Shown here: piece after piece, positions 57,205 through 64,000 of the stretch
How positions within the stretch are numbered: the stretch's first letter is position 1
Layout: each line of letters opens with the position of its first letter
Source of the DNA: Ashinkailepas kermadecensis
Lineage: Eukaryota > Arthropoda > Thecostraca > Neolepadidae
Length of the DNA stretch: 64,000 nucleotides
Reading direction: 5' to 3'
NCBI GenBank assembly: GCA_034440615.1
Contig: JAOTOM010004742.1
Location: forward strand, 192,501-256,500
The notes under the pieces: model-generated
The model's database searches: none
Told to the model about the DNA's origin: nothing
Seen by the model: only the letters and a program-made list of their open reading frames with translations
Position numbers and translations under genes: made by a program

Positions 57205-57668
57205 CCACTCAGGCTGGTAGCCTCGCCACCGGTCGGCTGGCTGGAACCCTGTCACCGGTCTGCTGGTGGAACCTCGCCACCGGTCTGCTGGCTGGTAGCC
57301 TCGCCACCGGTCGGCTGGCTGGTAACCTCGCCACCGGCCTGCTGGCTGGTAACCTCGTTGCCGGTCTGCTGGCTGGTAACTTCGTCACCGGTCTGCTGGC
57401 TGGTAACCTCGTCACCGGTCTGCTGGCTGGTAACCTCGTCACCGGTCGGCTGGCTGGTAACCCTGTCACCGGTTGCTGGCTGGTAACCCTGTACCGGTCT
57501 GCTGGCTGGTAACCCTGTCCCGGTCTGCTGGCTGGTAACCTCGTACCGGTCGGCTGGCTGGTAGCCTCGCCACCGGTCGGCTGGCTGGTAACCTCGCCAC
57601 CGGTCTGCTGGCTGGTAACCCTGTTACCGGTCTGCTGGCTGGTAGCCCTGCCACCGGTCTGCTGGCCG
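57205..57668. repeat. 27-bp minisatellite, about 17 units
   Basis: Units contain CTGGCTGGTAACCTCGCCAC then CGGTCTG. Confidence 0.97.
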
Positions 57669-57861
57669 CCTGATAATCTATCGCCGGGTCGGCGGTTTCC
57701 TCTCCGCCGCCGACGTGGTCGGTGCGGGCCGCGGCCGCCCGTTCCCAGACAATTAATTCGGTGCGGTGACGGGGCAGGATCAGATCGCGCCCCTGCGCCT
57801 GGCCGTTCGGCGGCGCCAGGCGCCAGCATCCGCTCACAGGCGGCCTGTGGGAAGTGTGATG

Positions 57862-58145
57862 ACTATGGGTATAGTTAGCGGGGGACGGGGGACTAGTCCC
57901 ACCACTTCTCGGCAATACCCCGTCTCATTGGATAGAGACGCCCTTCTGACTGAAAAAAGCACCACTACGGGATGTTCAAGTGCCCCCCCCATCTTGAAAC
58001 CTTCAACCGAAGGCGCACACTTGTGTACAAAAGGGGCATTCGAGTGCATCGCCATAAAACGATATCAGTCAGTGGCGTGCCTGCGAAGAAATGGACCCCT
58101 CTAATAATCGCCTCCCCGTCCGACTGGTGCTGTCCCTCCGACGTC
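57862..58145. repeat. Dispersed repeat, copy B
   Basis: Partner of the 42880-43205 copy, same orientation; the best shared block is ATCAGTCAGTGGCGTGCCTG and the following GAAATGG region. Confidence 0.5.
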
Positions 58146-60235
58146 TCCGGTGCTAGCAGTGCAGCGGCCGTCCGTCCGCCGATTCACTGAACCCTGCCCG
58201 CAGGAACCCAGCTCAGGTGAGGAACTGAACGACTATGCCGAGAGCGCCGCTCACCCAGCCGGATGGAGCCGTGCGCTGCGAGCTCAGCATGCCAAGCGGC
58301 TCCAGAAGAAGAAAACACTCCGATAGGATGATGCGATGGTTGGCGCAGAGCTATTTACGTGGCACTCTGCTTGGATACTTTTTGGTGTGTATCGTGGGCT
58401 CCTCTCCTTTACCGAATTTAGAGTGAAATACTCAGGCATTTAACAGAACGGAGAATGAACGTAATACATATCTGACCAATGAAATGCATGCACCATGAAA
58501 TGATGCAGATATGCTACCGGCAGCAATTATAGTTCATGCACATACGTGTGAGCGTGTCATTGTCGTGTGCTGTGCGCACTAAACCCGAGAATAACAAGTC
58601 GATTAGCAGCAGGTCGTGTAATAGACAGCACATGCTCAGCCGATCTGAACCGAGGTAGACCAATGTTTCGGTGTCAAGATCGCACAGCCATCTACAGTCA
58701 GCCGAAGCAGCGTCGATATCTCAGTCAGGCAGCGGCGCTGAACTTGCCCGTGTCTCAGCTTCGTACCGGCAGTCCAGGGTGCAATTTGTCCAGCTTCGTA
58801 CCGGCACCCCAGGGTGCAACTGGCCCGCACTCCCAACGGCACACCTTGTCGGCGACAAGTTATCGCTGCTAATTAAACCGGATCGGGCAGGCCCGGCCGG
58901 CACAGTTCGCAGTGGTCCGGACAGGTCCTGAGGGTTTAGGACCGGATCCGGATGCGGATCGGGCTGAACCCATGCTTCCGTAAATGGACTGGCCTGAGTC
59001 GGGCCGGGCCTGATGCACCGCGTGTTTGTTTCTAGTTGACCTTGGGTACATTTGAAGATACATGGTGTATGCAAATTAAACTCACCTGTCCTTAAAACCA
59101 CAATTTTTATATCAATTTTAAGTAACATCAACATATAATTCCCAATAGCATGGCACATTATTCACCCTCAACAAAACATCAGACAAATGCTGTAAAATGT
59201 GCATGCTGTCCTGCACGTTCCAATAGTGTGTTCTGGCATTTCAGATTTACACTCATGATTGACGGACCTCATATGTACGTACAGTGCGCATTTGGTAATA
59301 TATGAGCAGATCCCTAGCACTATTTCCAGTAAAATATGATGTTTCATGCTTACTCTGAGAGAGTGGGGATGGGCTAGGTAGGTAATGTGGGGTTGCTTTC
59401 AGTAAAAACAAAACAGTGGAATACGTTGTGGCACAGTTTTTCAGTATTGCACGTTTTGTTACATGTAATCATGCATGCAGCTGACGATGTGATTAGCATA
59501 CAACATACTAGCATACAACATACTATGTATGCCTATATTACCAACCATGGCAGATGTACCTCACTAAGTAGGTCCCCAGTTCCTAACTAAGACAGGCGAG
59601 CCTGCTTAGTAACTTACGTTCACAATTGTAGGAACAAGTCTCAGGGTAATGGTATGCTTACCTGCATGTTTGTGCAATGCCCACCTGAACAGGTAGGATA
59701 TGCATACATACATCCACATGAATATAGGGTAATAAGTTCACCTAAATCCTACCTACCTGGGTAGATGCCTACCTACCAACTCACCAGGCTCTTTGTTCAA
59801 AGCAGAAGTGAAGTAAAGCCAGTTAACTATGTAGGTAGAATAACCGAGAGCTCTTTGGACGTCGGGAAAAGTCACGTTTGCGGCGAGAATGTGCCCTCCA
59901 GGTCTCAACAACCTCTATCTCGCAGGGGTGAGTGCAGTCTAAGCAGAGCCCGGTAAGCTGAACAGTTGCTTGTGTTTGCACAAGGCTTCTAATTTCAACA
60001 TAATTACATTTTTGATACCTTATCGGGTGTGTTGCCAATACTTGTTGCAGCTAATGTATGCTTATTATTATCCAGGTCTGCTGGCTATATCTTGCTGCTG
60101 AGCCTATGAGATCTGGCGGAAAAAATCCACACCAGGCTTGCCGACCCAGATGTAACTTTCCATGGTATCCTGAAGTTGCCACGCACATCTTCCATATCGG
60201 GATTTGGCCTGGCTGGGTACATCAATAGCAAAACT
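58146..60235. other. No recognised feature
   Basis: A duplicated CAGCTTCGTACCGGCA (58757-58805) and a loose CCTACCTACC-rich patch at 59680-59780. No exon supported. Confidence 0.35.
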
Positions 60236-60239
60236 AACG

Positions 60240-60538
60240 GGGCCATACGTGGCTCGGGCCTCATGGGTGCGTCAGATGGGACTCGGGCCTTCTGGGTGCG
60301 TGAGGCAGGACTCAGGCATCATGGGTGCGTGAGACAGGACTCGAGCCTCATGGGTGCGTGAGATGGGACTCGGGCCTTCTGGGTGCGTGAGGCAGGACTC
60401 AGGCATCATGGGTGCGTGAGACAGGACTCGAGCCTCATGGGTGCGTGAGATGGGACTCGGGCCTCATGGGTGCGTGAGACAGGACTTGGGCCTCATGGGT
60501 GCGTGAGACAGGACTCGGGCCTCATGGGTGCGTGTATG
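60240..60538. repeat. 29-bp minisatellite, about 10 units
   Basis: GGACTCGGGCCTCATGGGTG then CGTGAGACA; a two-unit higher-order pattern is visible around 60270-60400. Confidence 0.96.
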
Positions 60539-61439
60539 GGCCGTGGGTCTGGCTCAGAAGATTCGGCCCGTCTCGGCGTGTGCTGGCCATGCGTGGCCTG
60601 GCCGGTATGGGTTTCCGTAGAGGGCCGACTGCAGTGGACCCCAAGCCGCCGTCGGTGTCTGTGGCGATTCACGTCATCACACCGCCGGCAGTACCGCCAA
60701 TTGCCGGACAAATCATTAAATCGCACGCATGCGGCGACTTTAAGCGGATGCGACTGCTGGACGCCGGGCCACGGGCGACGCTTCGTGCTGGCCTGATGTT
60801 GACGACGGCCCAATACGGACCTCGATGCGGACATCGCTGACGGCCGCTGGCAGGCCGCATTACCAGCGCGACATACTCTGCAGCTGGCTACCGCCTGCAG
60901 CAGCTGACTGCAGCAGCTGGCTACCGCCCACAGAGTCGGCCAGCGCTCACCACGCCCTGGAATCACCGCAATCTTCGCGGCACCGGTGCTGCAGGCACAG
61001 TCTCGGACAGTTCCGCCGACTGCCCGGAGGCCGTACACGGCGCAGCTGCGCCGACGGACTCGAGGACGACGACGGCAAATCGACAGGTGTCCCCAAACTC
61101 GGACGTGGACCACCGCGACCATCTGTGCTATTTGTGGATGGTCAAATTGCCGGTCTGGCGAGGGATCGCGGCACACGATTGGTGCATCAATCACGTGTAG
61201 TGGCACAAATCGGAGCGGCCCCGCCGCGGGCTGCGCCCCGTGCCGCGCACGTCCGTGCGGCTCCTTCCCAGCCGGCCACATGAGTCGTGCCTCTCGGACC
61301 GTTCCCCACCCACCGGGAGGCGCACGCTTTCAATCAGGCGGCTCCGACGTTCGCGTCCGCGGCCATGCACGGTCCATCTGGAGCGGCGCCAGCGACCTCT
61401 GCGGCTGACTGCGAGGAAGTACACAGTTGCCAGAACCAT

Positions 61440-61828
61440 CAGCGGCTGCTATAGGCCGCCAAGTGTGTGTACGCGGCCGTGTATAGCGGCTGCTGTAGGT
61501 CGCCAGGTGTGTGCGCAAGAGGTGGTGTATGGCGGCTGCTGTAGGCCGCCAGGTGTGCGTGTAAGAGGTGGTGTATAGCGGCTGCTGTAGGCCGCCAGGT
61601 GTGTGCGCAAGAGGTGGTGTATAGCGGCTGCTGTAGGCCGCCAGGTGTGCGTGTAAGAGGTGGTGTATAGCGGTTGCTGTAGGCCGCCAGGTGTGCGTGT
61701 AAGAGGTGGTGTATAGCGGCTGCTGTAGGCCGCTAGGTATGTGTGTAAGAGGTGGTGTATAGCGGCTGCTGTAGGCCGCCACGTCAGTGTGTACGTGGCT
61801 GTGTATAGCGGCTGCTGTAGATGTACCA
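61440..61828. repeat. About 46-bp minisatellite, 8 units
   Basis: GTATAGCGGCTGCTGTAGGC, CGCCAGGTGTG and AAGAGGTG recur in each unit. Confidence 0.96.
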
Positions 61829-62337
61829 TGATGTGCTGTGAAGTAAGGACAAATAACAGGCATGTGTGCGTGTGACAAAGAGATCAGCTGCCTTCCTCAC
61901 AGGCACAATTTTTATCATTAATTATTATAATGCTACTGAGTGGTTTCACCAGCCCTTGCATCGAATGTCCCTGTATCTCATTCGCCCCTGCATTTCCCTC
62001 GCGATTTCCCATTGTAGCTTGCTGGCGTACGAGGTAGGGCTCCTGTCTAGCATAGATGACATTGCAACTTTTACAAATGTCAAGCAGTCATTAATCAAAT
62101 CCAGATTGTGCTAGGTTATCGACCTATGACTCACCTGGGACCAGGTCGCAGCTTCCTAATGAAGCTATCCCTGATGCAGCGGTATCCGTTTACTGACACC
62201 ACTGAGCAGAGCACGAGTGGCTTGACCTTTGCTCTTGGTCCGCATAGAAGCGTGAAGCAAAGTATCGAATATAATGTGCGCATTGCAGTGTATAATTGAG
62301 ACATCATTTATCTTCGGTATTCAGGGATGTGCTCAGA

Positions 62338-62371
62338 CACGCAATTGCTCCTTGTGAGGAGCGATTGCGTG
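62338..62371. repeat. 14-bp inverted repeat, one mismatch, 6-base loop
   Basis: CACGCAATTGCTCC and GGAGCGATTGCGTG surround TTGTGA, forming a strong hairpin. No associated gene. Confidence 0.65.
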
Positions 62372-62854
62372 TTTGATCCAAGATATACACTAAAACTGCA
62401 TCCGGCCGCCTTCACTCCCAAAGCTTAGCTTCAAGTTAGGATTATAAAGAAGAAAGGAACTGTGGTATAATGATACACCTATCATCACCATAGGCTTAAG
62501 CCGTGTTGGGGCAGCATATACCCAAGACAACAACCGGCTCGACCACCACCTATTTCCATATAATGAAAATTGTCTATGGAAGGAAATGGGTAGAGCTGAT
62601 CATATAAAAAAAAACTCAGATTGCCGAGTTTTTGGGCAAAAAAAATTGTGCAAGGTTGCAAAAATTGGCGCCACGAGGGGAGTGGTATAACATCGCATGA
62701 TCTGTTTGTGCCGAAATAATGTACTTCAGGCAGATGCGATTGAGTTGGTCAGTATTATCCTGCCCTGAAGCATTCTGTCGAAGCGGGCTCCAGTGATTCA
62801 GAGAAGTCACTGGCGTTGCCCAGATATAGCTACGTCCAGTAATTATCGTTGGTA

Positions 62855-62945
62855 GTCGGTGTCGTCGGCCGTCTGTGCCGTCGGTCGTCGGTGTCGTCGG
62901 TGTCGTCGGTCGTCGGTCGTCGGTGTCATCGGTCGTCGATGTCAA
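62855..62945. repeat. CGTCGGTGT/CGTCGGTCG repeat
   Basis: Short-unit GT/CG-rich tandem repeat. Confidence 0.88.
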
Positions 62946-63482
62946 CGACGTCCAGCCGTCGGTGGGACACATTTCGGCGGGTCACATGCTCATCCCGCTC
63001 ATAATCCGTGAAGATCTTCCGGACAAGGGTTCACCGTGCTCCAAGCACGTGATTAAACTTCCGCACAACCAGGTTTCGTCCACGCAATTTCCTCTGGCTC
63101 ATCTCGCCGCCACTTACCTTGGCCTGTGGAGCTGCTAGTACGGCGCCATGGTGCCCAACTGGTTTCGGCAGCGGATTACGAATTGTGAAACGAGGTTGGA
63201 AGGCACACGTTTAAGTACAAGTGTGATGCAATTGTCCATCCACGAGACAATTCACGTATCATTCGAAACTGCATGGATACAGCGAATACACAAAATGCAT
63301 GCATGAATCACACCACGCTTTTTCTGATGTCGGGAGTAGTTCAATGGAAGTTGTTGACAAAGTAGAACAATTTCTTCATCATTGGGAATGCCATGGGTTC
63401 TGTCCCCGGAAGTTCGGCGCCAGAACACTCTGATCGAAGCTAATTTAACATTATGCTACTAGCACATCTGGTGTACGCATAG

Positions 63483-63483
<1 letters not shown>

Positions 63484-63549
<66 letters not shown>
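63484..63549. repeat. (CAT)n microsatellite
   Basis: Uninterrupted trinucleotide run, about 22 units. Confidence 0.98.
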
Positions 63550-63551
<2 letters not shown>

Positions 63552-63870
63552 TACACAATACACTCACGATTCAAAACCATACCCACCAATGACACGCTTG
63601 CGTCCATATTACGTTCGCGGTGGCAGGAAATCCATCATTTCACCGCCATTCTAACCAGGAATATCCGTTTTGGTCGGCTCCAAGTCCACTTGGACACTGT
63701 TTCCAGCTAACATGCCATCTAACAACAGTATCAAGTTCGTACCCATTGCCCGTGTCTAGTTCACTTTGTACTGTCAAACTAGGAAGATGGGCGATACGTT
63801 CTCGCTCATCAATATGTGCAATTGGGGGGGGGGGGAGTTGGGACGCAGAGAAAGGGGAGGTTAAGCTCCG

Positions 63871-64000
63871 CACTGGGGGTTCCCATCAGTATAGTCTGCC
63901 TTCTGCGGCTGGTGTTCGTCAGACGTGACAATGTGCGGCAATGGCAGGAGCGGCGGCCACAGTCCGCCACTGGGGGTTCCCATCAGCATAGTCTGCCTTC
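63871..64000. repeat. 97-bp tandem repeat running off the window
   Basis: CACTGGGGGTTCCCATCAG starts at 63871 and 63968; further copies may follow beyond the end. Confidence 0.75.

Overview
This is eukaryotic genomic DNA, most likely from an arthropod and plausibly a crustacean such as a barnacle; that placement is inference. The basis is a multi-exon gene with GT-AG introns encoding an arthropod-type immunoglobulin (Ig) adhesion protein, a CR1-like LINE with an esterase-type ORF1, mariner and tRNA-SINE fossils, and an extraordinary load of minisatellites. There is no bacterial-style gene organisation. Most long open frames here come from tandem repeats, not genes.

The left half (2.5-32.9 kb) is one minus-strand gene. 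I traced 18 coding exons by hand, each with GT and AG borders and all in compatible phase. Together they give 972 codons: nine Ig domains in series, then one transmembrane helix and a basic juxtamembrane stretch. Ig1 to Ig8 are each split over two exons, Ig9 is a single exon, and introns between domains are phase 1. The signal-peptide exon(s) lie upstream of 32,856 and were not recognised. The cytoplasmic end is uncertain because the last exon runs into a 30-bp repeat. The layout suggests a cell-surface adhesion or recognition receptor of the nephrin/SYG/Sidestep-like class, but no fibronectin III domain was seen.

Mobile elements inside this gene's introns are a CR1-like LINE on the opposite strand (about 3.9-7.2 kb, cut off inside its reverse transcriptase 27 bp or so from an exon), a tRNA-derived SINE (12.75-12.92 kb) and a decayed mariner-type transposase tail (26.2-26.6 kb).

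The right half (33-64 kb) shows no gene I can support. It holds about 20 minisatellite arrays (7 to about 100 bp units), GC-rich islands (notably 44.4-45.4 kb, a possible promoter region), a LINE remnant (35.7-36.1 kb), a short terminal-inverted-repeat element (47.7-47.9 kb) and a diverged dispersed repeat pair (43 and 58 kb).

The most interesting signal is that tandem repeats repeatedly straddle the exon-intron borders of the Ig gene and copy the splice sites with them. This produces ladders of candidate splice donors (exons 1 and 18) and acceptors (exon 3). Two ladders, at exons 3 and 18, have periods divisible by three and open reading frames, so alternative use would change protein length in frame.
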